Origin: an uncultured Collinsella sp.
GTDB taxonomy: Bacteria > Actinomycetota > Coriobacteriia > Coriobacteriales > Coriobacteriaceae
Length of the DNA: 64,000 nt
Assembly: GCA_902479075.1 (NCBI GenBank)
Contig: CABSNK010000008.1
Coordinates: 23,846-87,845, forward strand
Direction of reading: 5' to 3'
Shown piece after piece: positions 42,336-51,722 of the stretch (positions are counted from its first letter, which is position 1; each line of letters opens with the position of its first letter). The notes beneath the pieces are model-generated. The model saw only the letters and a list, made by a program, of their open reading frames with translations, had not been told where the DNA came from and did not search any database. The translations under genes were made by a program, and so were the position numbers.

Positions 42336-43145
42336 ATGTCGTATCGCGTGTCGACGCAGGTCTACAGCGGACCGTTCGACCTGCTGCTGCAGCTGGTAAC
42401 CCGCCAAAAAGTTGATATCGGAGCCATCTCGATCAGCGAGGTGGCCGAGCAATACCTGGCCGAGGCCGAGCGCATCGAGGCGCTGGACCTGGACGTGGCG
42501 AGCGACTTTTTGCTGGTCGCGGCAACCCTTTTGGACATCAAGGCCGCCTCGCTGGTGCCCCAGGAGGCCCCGCGCAAGACAGACGACGATGACGAGGATG
42601 ACGATGAGCTCGAGGAGCTCAGTGCGCTCGACGGCGACGCCCTGCGCGAGGTCCTGATCCAGCGTCTGATCGCCTACAAGCAGTTTAAGGGCGCGGCGGC
42701 AGCCCTTGGCGCGCGTATGCAGGCCGAGAGCCGCATGCATCCGCGCGTGGCCGGCCCCGACCCCGAGTTCCTAGGCCTTATGCCCGACTATCTGGCCGGC
42801 ATTACCCTGCGCGGCCTCGCCGTCATCTGCGCCGACCTGGATGGCAAACGCCAGACCTTCCTGCTGGAGGCCGAGCACGTGGCACCGCATCGCGTGCCGC
42901 TCGACCTGACGGTGGCCTCGGTCGACCGCTTTACCATGGCACACCAAGCCTGCACCTTCCGCGAGCTGCTGGACGGCGACGCCACCACCGAGCAGCTCGT
43001 TGTCACCTTCCTGGCCATGCTAGAGCTTGCCAAGCGCGGCTCGCTTACGCTAAGCCAGGACGAGATCTTTGGAACCATTCAAATCAACCGCGTCGAGGGC
43101 GCCGAGGCATACGTGCCTGGCGAGGGCCCCGAGCTCACCGAATAG
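42336..43145 (+). CDS. scpA: Segregation and condensation protein A
   Basis: 269 residues. VYSGPFDLLLQLVTRQKVDI and ISEVAEQYLAEAERIEALDL are the kleisin N-terminus. It bridges Smc heads together with ScpB for chromosome condensation. The acidic stretch DDDDEDDDELEELS lies in the central linker. AAAGGAGG precedes ATG 42336. The next gene is scpB, 11 bases away. Confidence 0.95.
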   Translation: MSYRVSTQVYSGPFDLLLQLVTRQKVDIGAISISEVAEQYLAEAERIEALDLDVASDFLLVAATLLDIKAASLVPQEAPRKTDDDDEDDDELEELSALDGDALREVLIQRLIAYKQFKGAAAALGARMQAESRMHPRVAGPDPEFLGLMPDYLAGITLRGLAVICADLDGKRQTFLLEAEHVAPHRVPLDLTVASVDRFTMAHQACTFRELLDGDATTEQLVVTFLAMLELAKRGSLTLSQDEIFGTIQINRVEGAEAYVPGEGPELTE

Positions 43146-43156
43146 GAGCGGCAACC

Positions 43157-43876
43157 ATGTCAACCCTTTCCACGCTGGAGGCAAACAGCCTCAAAGGCGC
43201 CCTCGAGGCGCTGCTGCTGGTGTCGAGCGACCCCGTGAGCGCACCCGCGCTGGCAGCTGCGCTGGATATCGCCCCGGGCGAGTGCGCGTCGCTTTTGGCC
43301 GAGCTCAAGGTTGAGTACGAAGAGGCCAACCGCGGCTTTCAGCTGCGCGAGGTCGCCGGTGGCTGGCGCCTGTTTACACACCCCGCCTACCATGATGTGG
43401 TCGAGGCCTACGTGCTGAGCTGGGACACGCAAAAGCTGTCTCAGGCGGCGCTTGAGACTCTGGCCGTCATCGCCTATCACCAGCCCGTCACGCGCGAGGT
43501 GGTTAAGGGCATCCGCGGCGTCAACTCCGACGGCGTCATCGCGTCGCTCGTGGATAAGGGCCTGGTGCGCGAGCTCGGCCGCGACCCCGAGCGCGGTCAG
43601 GCCATCATCTACGGCACGACCAACGCCTTCTTGGAAAAGTTCGGTCTGCGCTCCACTCGCGACCTGCCCGATCTGGAGCAGTTTGCCCCCGACGAGCAAT
43701 CGTGCCAGTTTATCCGCGAGCGCCTGAGCGGCCGCAGCATTCAGTCAACGCTCGAGGAGCAGGCCGAGGACCTGGACGAAGAGCGCGAATTGCTCGATAC
43801 CGATGTTGAGGACGCCGATGGCGAGGAGCTTCTGCCCACCGTCGATACCTCGGAGGACATGCATGACGAGGACTAA
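43157..43876 (+). CDS. scpB: Segregation and condensation protein B
   Basis: 239 residues with two winged-helix domains: SLKGALEALLLVSSDPVSAP and SQAALETLAVIAYHQPVTR, then VKGIRGVNSDGVIASLVDKG. A long acidic tail follows. It forms a dimer binding ScpA in the Smc complex. Its end overlaps rluB by 14 bases. Confidence 0.95.
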   Translation: MSTLSTLEANSLKGALEALLLVSSDPVSAPALAAALDIAPGECASLLAELKVEYEEANRGFQLREVAGGWRLFTHPAYHDVVEAYVLSWDTQKLSQAALETLAVIAYHQPVTREVVKGIRGVNSDGVIASLVDKGLVRELGRDPERGQAIIYGTTNAFLEKFGLRSTRDLPDLEQFAPDEQSCQFIRERLSGRSIQSTLEEQAEDLDEERELLDTDVEDADGEELLPTVDTSEDMHDED

Positions 43877-44834
43877 CGAAGCAGGGGAGACGCGCGCCTC
43901 ACGTGCCGCGGGCGCCAAAACGCCCGCAGGTGACGCCCAGCCCGTCTACCCGCACACCATGCGCCTGCAGCGCTTTTTGGCGCGCGCGGGCGTAGCGAGT
44001 CGACGCGGCTCGGAGGACCTGATGACCGCCGGCCGCGTGACCGTCAACGGCCAGATTGCGACCGAGCTGGGCACCAAGGTCGACGTCGACCGCGACCATA
44101 TCGAGGTCGACGGCATGCCCGTCAAGCTCAACCAGGGTGCCGTGTACCTGATGCTCTACAAGCCGACCGGCTACCTCACCACCATGAGCGATCCGCAGGA
44201 ACGCCCCTGCGTGGCCGACCTGGTCCCGCGCGACCGCTTTCCGGGGCTGTTCCCGGTTGGTCGCCTAGACCGCGACACCACGGGCCTTTTGCTCTTTACC
44301 ACCGACGGCGACCTGTCGCAGGACCTGCTGCACCCCAGCAAGCACGTCTACAAGACCTACCAGGCGCTCGTTGACGGCCACCTGACCGATCGCGACTTGG
44401 AACCACTCCGTCACGGCATCGAGCTCGATGACGGCCTGTGCCAGCCGGCGATCTGCCGTGTCATTAACGCTCGTGAGGCCGAGGCCGTGGCTCCTCAAGG
44501 CGTAAAGCCCGGCACCACCGCCGTGGAGGTCATTATCCGAGAAGGTCGCAAGAACCAGGTTAAGCGCATGCTGAGCAAGATCCACCACCCGGTGATCCGT
44601 CTGCACCGCTGCAACTTTGCCGGCCTGGAACTCAAGGACGTGGCCAAGGGCTCGTGGCGCGAGCTCACCGACCGCGAGGTGCAAATCCTGAAGGCCGGCG
44701 GCATCCCGCCCAAGCAGGCCGGCTCCAAGCGCGGCGCCGCGCCGGCAACCAACACCGCGAGTCGCACGCGTCACCACGGCAGCCACGGCTCCGCGCCCAA
44801 GCGCAACACCTACCGCGAGCGCTACACGAGCTAG
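43863..44834 (+). CDS. rluB: 23S rRNA pseudouridine synthase RluB-type
   Basis: 323 residues. An N-terminal S4 RNA-binding domain (MRLQRFLARAGVASRRGSED) is followed by the catalytic domain with VGRLDRDTTGLLLFTTDGD, where the Asp after Arg-Leu is catalytic, and EGRKNQVKRML. The basic C-terminal tail (KRGAAPATNTASRTRHHGSH) is longer than usual. ATG 43863 lies within scpB. Isomerises a helix-89/90-type uridine in 23S rRNA, by homology. Confidence 0.92.
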   Translation: MTRTNEAGETRASRAAGAKTPAGDAQPVYPHTMRLQRFLARAGVASRRGSEDLMTAGRVTVNGQIATELGTKVDVDRDHIEVDGMPVKLNQGAVYLMLYKPTGYLTTMSDPQERPCVADLVPRDRFPGLFPVGRLDRDTTGLLLFTTDGDLSQDLLHPSKHVYKTYQALVDGHLTDRDLEPLRHGIELDDGLCQPAICRVINAREAEAVAPQGVKPGTTAVEVIIREGRKNQVKRMLSKIHHPVIRLHRCNFAGLELKDVAKGSWRELTDREVQILKAGGIPPKQAGSKRGAAPATNTASRTRHHGSHGSAPKRNTYRERYTS

Positions 44835-44900
44835 GCAACCCGCCAAGCTGCAGCGCCTGCGTCCCATACCAGCACGTTAACCACCGAAAGGAAGCATTGT

Positions 44901-45587
44901 ATGATCGTCGCCATCGACGGCCCCGCCGGTTCCGGCAAGTCCACTATCGCCAAGGAGATAGCCCGCCAGCTGGGCTTTAACAAGCTCGACACGGGCGCTA
45001 TGTACCGCGCCGTCACCTTCGCCGCGCTCGATCGCGGCATCGACCTGGACGACGAGGCGGCCATCGACGCCCTCGCCGAGCAGATCGAGATCCGCTTTAC
45101 CAACGGTACCGGCGAGGACACGCGCCTGACCATCGACGGCAAGGACGCCTCGGCCGCCATCCGCACTCCGCAGGTGGACGCCAACGTCTCCAAGGTCTCG
45201 GCCTACCCGGGCGTGCGCGCCGCCATGCTCATCCATCAGCGCCGCGCCGCCGAAGACCACGACATTGTCGCCGAGGGTCGCGACATCGGCACCGTCGTAT
45301 TCCCCAACGCGCAGGTCAAGGTGTTCCTGACCGCCGACCCGCGCGAACGCGCCCGTCGCCGCGTGCTGCAGCGCCACCAAAACGACGCCCAGCCGCTCAC
45401 CGAAGAGCAGCTCGAGGCAGAGGTCGACGAGACCCTCGACACCCTCAAGCAGCGCGATAAGCTCGACAGCAGCCGCCAGGTCGCGCCGCTCGTTCCCGCC
45501 GAGGACGCCGTGCACGTCGACTCCACCGCCCACACCATCGATGAGGTCGTCTCGATCATCGAGGACCTCATCAACCAAAGGAGGTAG
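44901..45587 (+). CDS. cmk: Cytidylate kinase
   Basis: 228 residues. MIVAIDGPAGSGKSTIAKEI is the P-loop, KLDTGAMYRAVTFAAL the CMP site, and AEGRDIGTVVFPNAQVKVFL and ADPRERARRR are the other landmarks. Phosphorylates CMP and dCMP. Good AAAGGAAG ribosome site. Three bases separate it from the acyltransferase gene. Confidence 0.96.
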   Translation: MIVAIDGPAGSGKSTIAKEIARQLGFNKLDTGAMYRAVTFAALDRGIDLDDEAAIDALAEQIEIRFTNGTGEDTRLTIDGKDASAAIRTPQVDANVSKVSAYPGVRAAMLIHQRRAAEDHDIVAEGRDIGTVVFPNAQVKVFLTADPRERARRRVLQRHQNDAQPLTEEQLEAEVDETLDTLKQRDKLDSSRQVAPLVPAEDAVHVDSTAHTIDEVVSIIEDLINQRR

Positions 45588-45590
45588 CCC

Positions 45591-46319
45591 ATGCGCCTGT
45601 TTAAGCAGACGCCCGAGGATTACTACAACGCCCCCTACGACGAGTTCCCGGCGCTCATCCGCGGCACCGTCTTCGTGGTCATGGCAATCCTTTGGGCATT
45701 CTCCAAGCTCATGTGGCGCTGGAAGGTCGAGGACGCGGACCTGCTGTTTGAGCGCCAGGAAGGCCGCGGCAGCGTGGTCATCTGCAACCACACCTCGATG
45801 GCCGAGCTCCTGGCTGTAGAGACGGCGCTGTTCTTCGGCGGCCGCCGCATCCGCCCCATCTTTAAATCCGAGTTTGCCAAGACCAAGATTGTGCGCTGGG
45901 CCTTTAGCCGCGTGGGCGGCATTCCCGTCGAGCGTGGCACTGCCGACATGAAGTGTCTGCGCGCCGCTCAACATGCACTGCAGCGCGGTGAAGACGTCCT
46001 GATCTTCCCCGAGGGCACGCGCATCCGCTCGCGCGAGATCAAACCCGAAGTCCACGGCGGCTTTGCGCTCATCGCTCAGATGGGCAAGGCGCCCGTCAAC
46101 CCACTCGCCATTTGTGGTTGGTCCGATATTACGCCTAAGGGCAAAAAGCTCATGCGCCCCAAAAAATGCTGGATCCGTGCCGGCAAGGCCATCTCGCTTT
46201 CCGATGCTCCGGCCGAGCTCAAGCGCAAGGAACGCCTGGCATGGTTTGAGTCCGAAGCCATGAATCGCGTCTACGCCATGCGCGATGACCTTTGCGCCGA
46301 GCACCCGGGCAGGTTCTAG
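45591..46319 (+). CDS. plsC: 1-acyl-sn-glycerol-3-phosphate acyltransferase (PlsC family)
   Basis: 242 residues, one N-terminal membrane segment (TVFVVMAILWAFSKLMW). The acyltransferase box reads VVICNHTSMAELLAVE, which is HX4E instead of the usual HX4D. FPEGTRIRSREIKPEVHGG is the substrate motif. It makes phosphatidic acid from lysophosphatidic acid. The Glu replacement is conservative but worth noting. Position after cmk and before ispH is common in Actinobacteria. Confidence 0.88.
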   Translation: MRLFKQTPEDYYNAPYDEFPALIRGTVFVVMAILWAFSKLMWRWKVEDADLLFERQEGRGSVVICNHTSMAELLAVETALFFGGRRIRPIFKSEFAKTKIVRWAFSRVGGIPVERGTADMKCLRAAQHALQRGEDVLIFPEGTRIRSREIKPEVHGGFALIAQMGKAPVNPLAICGWSDITPKGKKLMRPKKCWIRAGKAISLSDAPAELKRKERLAWFESEAMNRVYAMRDDLCAEHPGRF

Positions 46320-46336
46320 CCATGGGCGAGGAAGTC

Positions 46337-47221
46337 ATGAACACTGCCGAGGCTGTGACCGGCAAGGCAGACGCCCCCACCATCGAAATCGCCGCCCACG
46401 CTGGCACCTGCTACGGCGTGCAGCGTGCGCTCGATATGGCCCTGGCGGCCGCCCCGCAAGCGGGGGAGAACGCTCAGGTCCACACCCTGGGCCCGCTCAT
46501 CCATAATCCCATCGTGGTGCGCGAGCTTGCCGAGGCGGGCGTCGGTCTGGCTGAGACCCTTGACGATGCCGCGTCGGGCACCGTGATCATTCGCGCGCAC
46601 GGTGTGGTGCCGCAGGTCATCGATGCCGCTCGCGAGCGTGGCCTCGACGTGGTCGATGCCACCTGCCCCTACGTGAAAAAGGTCCACGTGGCGGCGGAGC
46701 GCCTGGTACGCGAGGGCTACCACGTGATAGTCGTGGGCGAGCCGGGCCACCCCGAAGTCGAGGGCATCCTGGGCCATGCCGGCGATGACGCGCAGGTCGT
46801 GAGCTGCGCCGCCGATGCGGACGCGCTGCCGCTCAAGGGCAAGGTCGGCCTGGTTGTGCAGACCACCCAAACCGCGCAGAACCTGGCCGAGGTCGTGGCT
46901 GCCATCACGCCGCGCGTGCAGGAACTGCGCGTGATCAACACCATCTGCGCCGCCACGAGTGAGCGCCAGCAGGCAGCAGCCGCACTTGCCAACCGCTGCG
47001 ACTGCATGGTCGTCGTGGGCGGAAAGAACTCGGGTAACACCCGCCGTCTGGCGCAGATTTGCGCAAACGCCTGCGAGCGTACGTATCACATCGAGGAAGC
47101 TTCCGAGCTACAGGCCGCATGGTTTGTCAACGCACACCACATCGGCATCACCGCCGGAGCCTCCACTCCGCAAGAACACATCGAGCGCGCCGTCGAGCGC
47201 ATCAAGGAGCTTTGCCGCTAA
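46337..47221 (+). CDS. ispH: 4-hydroxy-3-methylbut-2-enyl diphosphate reductase
   Basis: 294 residues, last step of the MEP isoprenoid pathway. The three iron-sulphur Cys are in AHAGTCYGVQRALD, DATCPYVKKVH and INTICAATSERQ. HTLGPLIHNPIVVREL, IIRAHGVVPQV and GGKNSGNTRRL are also conserved. ATG 46337 with GAGGAAG before it is preferred over ATG 46322. Confidence 0.95.
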   Translation: MNTAEAVTGKADAPTIEIAAHAGTCYGVQRALDMALAAAPQAGENAQVHTLGPLIHNPIVVRELAEAGVGLAETLDDAASGTVIIRAHGVVPQVIDAARERGLDVVDATCPYVKKVHVAAERLVREGYHVIVVGEPGHPEVEGILGHAGDDAQVVSCAADADALPLKGKVGLVVQTTQTAQNLAEVVAAITPRVQELRVINTICAATSERQQAAAALANRCDCMVVVGGKNSGNTRRLAQICANACERTYHIEEASELQAAWFVNAHHIGITAGASTPQEHIERAVERIKELCR

Positions 47222-47223
47222 TC

Positions 47224-48666
47224 ATGGACCAGACCGTACCCGCATACGCCGCCGAGGTGGCCGATTACGGGCGCAGCCGCGACCCCGAGCCGGGTGAGGG
47301 CGCGCTCGTTAAAAACGTGCGCCCCGAATCGCCCGCATGGGATGTGGGTATCGAGCCGGGCATGCGTGTGCTTACGGTCAACGGCGAGCGGCTGACCGAT
47401 ATGATTGTGTGGCTCTGGGAGGCAGACGACGACACCGTCGAGCTGGAGGTTTTCGACCCGCGCGACGGCACCGTCACCCCTGTTGAGCTCGATCGCTTTC
47501 CCGGCGAGGACTGGGGTCTGGAGTTCGATGGCCCCATCTTCGATGGCATGCGTACCTGCGTAAACGCCTGCGTGTTCTGCTTTATGACGATGCTGCCCAA
47601 GGGCGGTCGCTCCACGCTCTACATCCGCGACGACGACTATCGCCTGAGCTTTTTGCAGGGCAACTTTGTCACGTTGACCAACCTCACCGACGAAGATGTT
47701 CAAAACGTCATCCAACGCAACATGAGCCCCATGAACGTGTCGGTCCATGCCGTAAGCCCCGATGTCCGCCGCCGCATGATGGGCCGCAACGCCCAGCGCG
47801 GCATGGATGTGCTCGAGGCCATCATGGCCGCCGGCATCGAGATTCACGCGCAGATCGTACTGTGCCCCGGCATGAACGACGGCGAGGAGCTGCAAAAGAC
47901 CCTGCGCTTCTGCGAGGAGCATGAGCAGATCACCAGCCTGGGCATTGTGCCGCTCGGTTTTACCAAGCATCAGAACCGTTTTAGCTGGTCCTACAGCGAT
48001 AAGCCCGAGCTGGCGCGCGAGACTATCGCCATGATCCGGCCCTTCCAGGACCGTGCCTTCGAGCGCTTTGGCCGCCATACCTTCCAGATGAGCGACGAGT
48101 TCTACCTGGATGCCGGCATCGAGCCTCCCGAGGCGGACTTTTACGACGGCTACCCGCAGTACTACGACGGCATCGGCATGATACGCTCCTATCTGGACGA
48201 GACCGACAACGTGCTCGCCAACGATGCCGAGCGTCTGCGCCGCGTTCGTGAGGCAATCGCCGCGCGTGGCCAGCGCCTCCTGTGCCTTTCGGGTGCCAGT
48301 GCGCGCGATACGGTGGCGCGTTTTGTGGAATCGCCCCAGGGACTCGCCGGCACTGTCACGGCCATCAAAAACCGCTATTTTGGCGGCAACGTGGACGTGA
48401 CCGGCCTCATCGTCGCCTGCGACATCTTGGAGCAACTGCCGCAGGACCTGTCGGGTGTTATGCTCTTTGTGCCTAAGCTCATGTTCAACGCCGACGGTAT
48501 GACCCTTGACGAGTATCATCGTGACGAATTACTCGCAAGCCTTACCGGTCGCGGCGCCGAGGTTCATGTGGTATCGACCATGCCGCATGAGCTGCTCGAT
48601 ACCCTGGAGCACATCCTTGGCATAACGCCCGCCAATTCAACTATTCCCGCTGACCCTACCCATTAA
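47224..48666 (+). CDS. DUF512 radical-SAM-like protein with an N-terminal PDZ-like domain
   Basis: 480 residues. A PDZ-like start (LVKNVRPESPAWDVGIEPGM, then RVLTVNGERL) is followed by a Cys cluster RTCVNACVFCFMTMLPKGGR (CX3CX2C), as in radical SAM enzymes, and the DUF512 C-terminal domain (NRYFGGNVDVTGLIVACDIL). Often found next to der in Actinobacteria and Firmicutes. Function is not established; the location beside Der suggests a conserved housekeeping role. Confidence 0.9.
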   Translation: MDQTVPAYAAEVADYGRSRDPEPGEGALVKNVRPESPAWDVGIEPGMRVLTVNGERLTDMIVWLWEADDDTVELEVFDPRDGTVTPVELDRFPGEDWGLEFDGPIFDGMRTCVNACVFCFMTMLPKGGRSTLYIRDDDYRLSFLQGNFVTLTNLTDEDVQNVIQRNMSPMNVSVHAVSPDVRRRMMGRNAQRGMDVLEAIMAAGIEIHAQIVLCPGMNDGEELQKTLRFCEEHEQITSLGIVPLGFTKHQNRFSWSYSDKPELARETIAMIRPFQDRAFERFGRHTFQMSDEFYLDAGIEPPEADFYDGYPQYYDGIGMIRSYLDETDNVLANDAERLRRVREAIAARGQRLLCLSGASARDTVARFVESPQGLAGTVTAIKNRYFGGNVDVTGLIVACDILEQLPQDLSGVMLFVPKLMFNADGMTLDEYHRDELLASLTGRGAEVHVVSTMPHELLDTLEHILGITPANSTIPADPTH

Positions 48667-48676
48667 AGGAGAGCAG

Positions 48677-50011
48677 ATGAAACCTATCGTCGCCGTCGTC
48701 GGACGTCCCAACGTGGGCAAGTCCACGCTCGTTAACCGCCTGGCCCAGACCTCGGACGCCATCGTCCATGAGTCCCGCGGCGTCACTCGCGACCGCTCGT
48801 ATCACACGGCCGATTGGAACGGCCGCGAGTTCACCATCGTCGACACGGGCGGCATCGAGCCGCTCAAGAGCGATGACGTCTTTGCCACATCCATCCGTGA
48901 CCAGGCCCTCGCCGCCGCCGAGGAAGCCGCCGTCATCCTGTTTGTGGTCGACGGCCGCACCGGCGTCACTGAGGAGGACGAGTCGGTCGCCCGCATGCTC
49001 AAGCGCTGCGACAAGCCGGTCTTTCTACTGGTGAACAAGCTCGACAACCCCGATCGCGAGAACGACAACATCTGGGAGTTCTATTCGCTCGGCATCGGCG
49101 AGCCCACGCCGCTCTCGGCCCTGCACGGCCACGGCACGGGCGACCTGCTCGACGACATCGTGGCCCTGTTGCCCGAGGAGGAGGACGAGGTCGCCGACGC
49201 GTTCCCCGATGCGCTGAATGTGGCCATCATCGGCCGCCCCAACGCCGGTAAGTCCTCACTGTTCAACCGCATCCTGGGCGCCGACCGCTCCATCGTGTCG
49301 AACATCGCCGGCACCACGCGCGACGCCATCGATACCGTCGTCGAGCGCAACGGCAAGCACTACCGCATGGTCGATACCGCGGGCATTCGCAAGAAGAGCA
49401 CCGTGTATGAGAACATTGAGTACTACTCCATGGTCCGCGGCCTGCGCGCCATCGACCGTGCCGACGTGGCGCTGCTCGTCGTCGACGCCTCCGTGGGCGT
49501 CACCGAGCAGGATCAGAAGGTCATGGGCTTGGCCATCGAGCGCGGCTGCGCCATCGTGGTGCTGCTCAACAAGTGGGACCTGCTCGACGACGACCGCAAG
49601 CGCGAGGCCTGCATGGAGACCGTCGATCGCCGTCTGGGCGTCATGGCTCCCTGGGCCCAGTACCTGCGCATCTCTGCCCTCACGGGCCGCAGCGTCGAGA
49701 AGATCTGGGCGATGGTCGACGCGGCCGAAAAGACGCGCTCGCAAAAGATCACCACCTCGCGCCTCAACACCTTCCTCACCGACCTGCGCGAGTTTGGCCA
49801 CACCGTGGTGGACGGCAAGCGCCGCCTGCGCATGCACTACGTGACCCAGACGGGCGTCAACCCGCCGACGTTCACGTTCTTCGTCAACCACAGCGACCTG
49901 GTCAACGACACCTACCAGCGCTACGTGGAGAACCGTATGCGCTCGACCTTCGATTTTTCCGGCACGCCCATTCGACTCTTCTTTAGGAAGAAGGAGCAAA
50001 AGGATGCATAA
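48677..50011 (+). CDS. der: Ribosome-assembly GTPase Der (EngA)
   Basis: 444 residues with tandem GTPase domains: VGRPNVGKSTLVNRLAQ, VDTGGIEPLK and VNKLDNPD in the first; IGRPNAGKSSLFNRILG, VDTAGIRKKS and LNKWDLLD in the second. A KH-like C-terminal domain (THFFV-type TFFVNHSDLVNDTYQRYVEN) follows. Needed for 50S subunit maturation. Overlaps plsY by 8 bases. Confidence 0.97.
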   Translation: MKPIVAVVGRPNVGKSTLVNRLAQTSDAIVHESRGVTRDRSYHTADWNGREFTIVDTGGIEPLKSDDVFATSIRDQALAAAEEAAVILFVVDGRTGVTEEDESVARMLKRCDKPVFLLVNKLDNPDRENDNIWEFYSLGIGEPTPLSALHGHGTGDLLDDIVALLPEEEDEVADAFPDALNVAIIGRPNAGKSSLFNRILGADRSIVSNIAGTTRDAIDTVVERNGKHYRMVDTAGIRKKSTVYENIEYYSMVRGLRAIDRADVALLVVDASVGVTEQDQKVMGLAIERGCAIVVLLNKWDLLDDDRKREACMETVDRRLGVMAPWAQYLRISALTGRSVEKIWAMVDAAEKTRSQKITTSRLNTFLTDLREFGHTVVDGKRRLRMHYVTQTGVNPPTFTFFVNHSDLVNDTYQRYVENRMRSTFDFSGTPIRLFFRKKEQKDA

Positions 50012-50687
50012 TCCGATTCTGCTGACCGCCATCTGTGCCGTGGTCTCGTTCTTTATCGGAGCGATTCCGTTTGGCCTGATCCTGGGCCGCGTGTTCAACC
50101 ACACCGACATTCGCAAGGCGGGCTCCGGCAACATCGGCACCACCAACGCCCTGCGCGTAGCCGGCCCCAAGGTGGCCGCGCTCACGCTGCTGCTCGACTG
50201 CCTTAAGGGCGCTATCTGCGTCCTTATCGCCCGTCCGCTCATCGCGGGCGTGGGCTATGGCTTCCCTGTGAGCATCATGGCGCCTGGAGCCCCCGGCGAC
50301 TGGATGCTCGGCGTCATCTGCCTGGCTGCGGTATGGGGCCACATCTTCTCGCCCTACCTCAATTTCCATGGCGGCAAGGGTATCGCCGTGGGCCTGGGCG
50401 TCATCCTCGCCTGGTACTGGCCCATCGGACTTTCGCTGTTGGGCATGTTTATCGTGGCCGTCGCCATCACCAAGTTTGTGTCGGTGGGCTCGCTTGCCGC
50501 GGCCATCGGTCTTCCCATCGCCGTCTGCGCGGTCTTTCCGTACTGCAGCCTGGGTCTCAAATTTTGCATGGCGCTGATCGGCATCACCGTGGTGTGGGCC
50601 CATCGTGCGAACATCAAAAAGCTCATGACGGGTAAGGAGTCCAAGCTATCGTTTACCAAGCGCGTCACCGAGCCCGACGATAAGTAG
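50004..50687 (+). CDS. plsY: Acyl-phosphate:glycerol-3-phosphate acyltransferase PlsY
   Basis: 227 residues with about five membrane segments. FFIGAIPFGLILGRVF, DIRKAGSGNIGTTNALRV and FHGGKGIAVGLGVILAW are the three conserved cytoplasmic loops. Starts phospholipid synthesis by acylating glycerol-3-phosphate, the product of gpsA next door. Confidence 0.96.
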   Translation: MHNPILLTAICAVVSFFIGAIPFGLILGRVFNHTDIRKAGSGNIGTTNALRVAGPKVAALTLLLDCLKGAICVLIARPLIAGVGYGFPVSIMAPGAPGDWMLGVICLAAVWGHIFSPYLNFHGGKGIAVGLGVILAWYWPIGLSLLGMFIVAVAITKFVSVGSLAAAIGLPIAVCAVFPYCSLGLKFCMALIGITVVWAHRANIKKLMTGKESKLSFTKRVTEPDDK

Positions 50688-50696
50688 GAGAGAGTC

Positions 50697-51704
50697 ATGA
50701 ATGTTGCGCTGATTGGCTCCGGCTCCTGGGGAACCGCCGTCGCCGGCCTTGCCGCCGCGCGAGCCGAGCGCGTGACCATGTGGGCCCATAGTGAGCAGAC
50801 GGCCGCCGGCATCAATGGCGAGCACCGTAACCCCCGCTATTTGGTCGATTACGTGCTGCCGGAAAACGTCGTCGCCACGACTGACTTGACGAAAGCGCTC
50901 GACGGCGCCGAGGCCATCATCTTTGCCGTGCCCTCCACGCACCTGCGCAGCGTATGTCATCAGGCAGCACCCTTCATCGCCACCGACACCCCGGTGCTCT
51001 GCCTCACCAAGGGCATTGAGCCCGAGTCCGGCCTGCTCATGAGCGAGGTCATCGCCAGCGAGATCGGCAACGATCGGCGCGTGGCGGCGCTCTCGGGACC
51101 CAACCATGCCGAGGAGATCTGCCGCGGCGGACTTTCTGCCGCCGTCATCGCCAGCGAAGACCCGCAGATAGGGGAGACCTTTAAGGACCTGCTCCTATCC
51201 ACGGCCTTCCGCATCTACCTGTCGCAGGACATGACCGGCGTCGAGGTATGCGGCGCCATGAAAAACGTCATCGCCATCGTGTGCGGCATCTCCGCCGGCA
51301 CCGGCGCGGGCGACAACACGCTCGCCCTTATCATGACGCGCGGTCTGGCCGAGATCAGCCGACTGGTGCATGCCCGCGGCGGGCAGGCCATGACTTGCAT
51401 GGGCCTTGCCGGCATGGGCGACCTCATCGCCACCTGTACCTCGGAGCATTCGCGCAACCGCACCTTTGGCTACGAGTTTGCCCACGGCGTGTCGCTCGAC
51501 GAGTACCAGGCACGCACGCATATGGTGGTCGAGGGCGCCGTCGCGGCCCGCAGCGTCAGCGAGCTCGCCCGCTCACTGGGCGTAGACATTCCGCTCACCT
51601 TTGCCGTGGAGCAAACGCTCTACAACGGTGTTACTTTGGATAGGGCGCTCGAGATTCTTACCGATCGCGTACCCTCCCAAGAGTTCTACGGACTTACCGA
51701 CTAG
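50697..51704 (+). CDS. gpsA: Glycerol-3-phosphate dehydrogenase [NAD(P)+]
   Basis: 335 residues. MNVALIGSGSWGTAVAGLAA is the dinucleotide fold, ALSGPNHAEEICRGGLSAAV and GAMKNVIAIVCGIS (catalytic Lys) follow, then GLAGMGDLIATCTSEHSRNR. It reduces dihydroxyacetone phosphate for phospholipid synthesis. Ten bases after plsY. Confidence 0.96.
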   Translation: MNVALIGSGSWGTAVAGLAAARAERVTMWAHSEQTAAGINGEHRNPRYLVDYVLPENVVATTDLTKALDGAEAIIFAVPSTHLRSVCHQAAPFIATDTPVLCLTKGIEPESGLLMSEVIASEIGNDRRVAALSGPNHAEEICRGGLSAAVIASEDPQIGETFKDLLLSTAFRIYLSQDMTGVEVCGAMKNVIAIVCGISAGTGAGDNTLALIMTRGLAEISRLVHARGGQAMTCMGLAGMGDLIATCTSEHSRNRTFGYEFAHGVSLDEYQARTHMVVEGAVAARSVSELARSLGVDIPLTFAVEQTLYNGVTLDRALEILTDRVPSQEFYGLTD

Positions 51705-51722
51705 CGCAGAAAGGCTGCAACC

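Noticed and set aside
41190..42740. 516-residue minus-strand frame opposite the M50 protease
   Set aside because: His/Gly/Val-rich antisense shadow; the plus-strand genes carry clear motifs.
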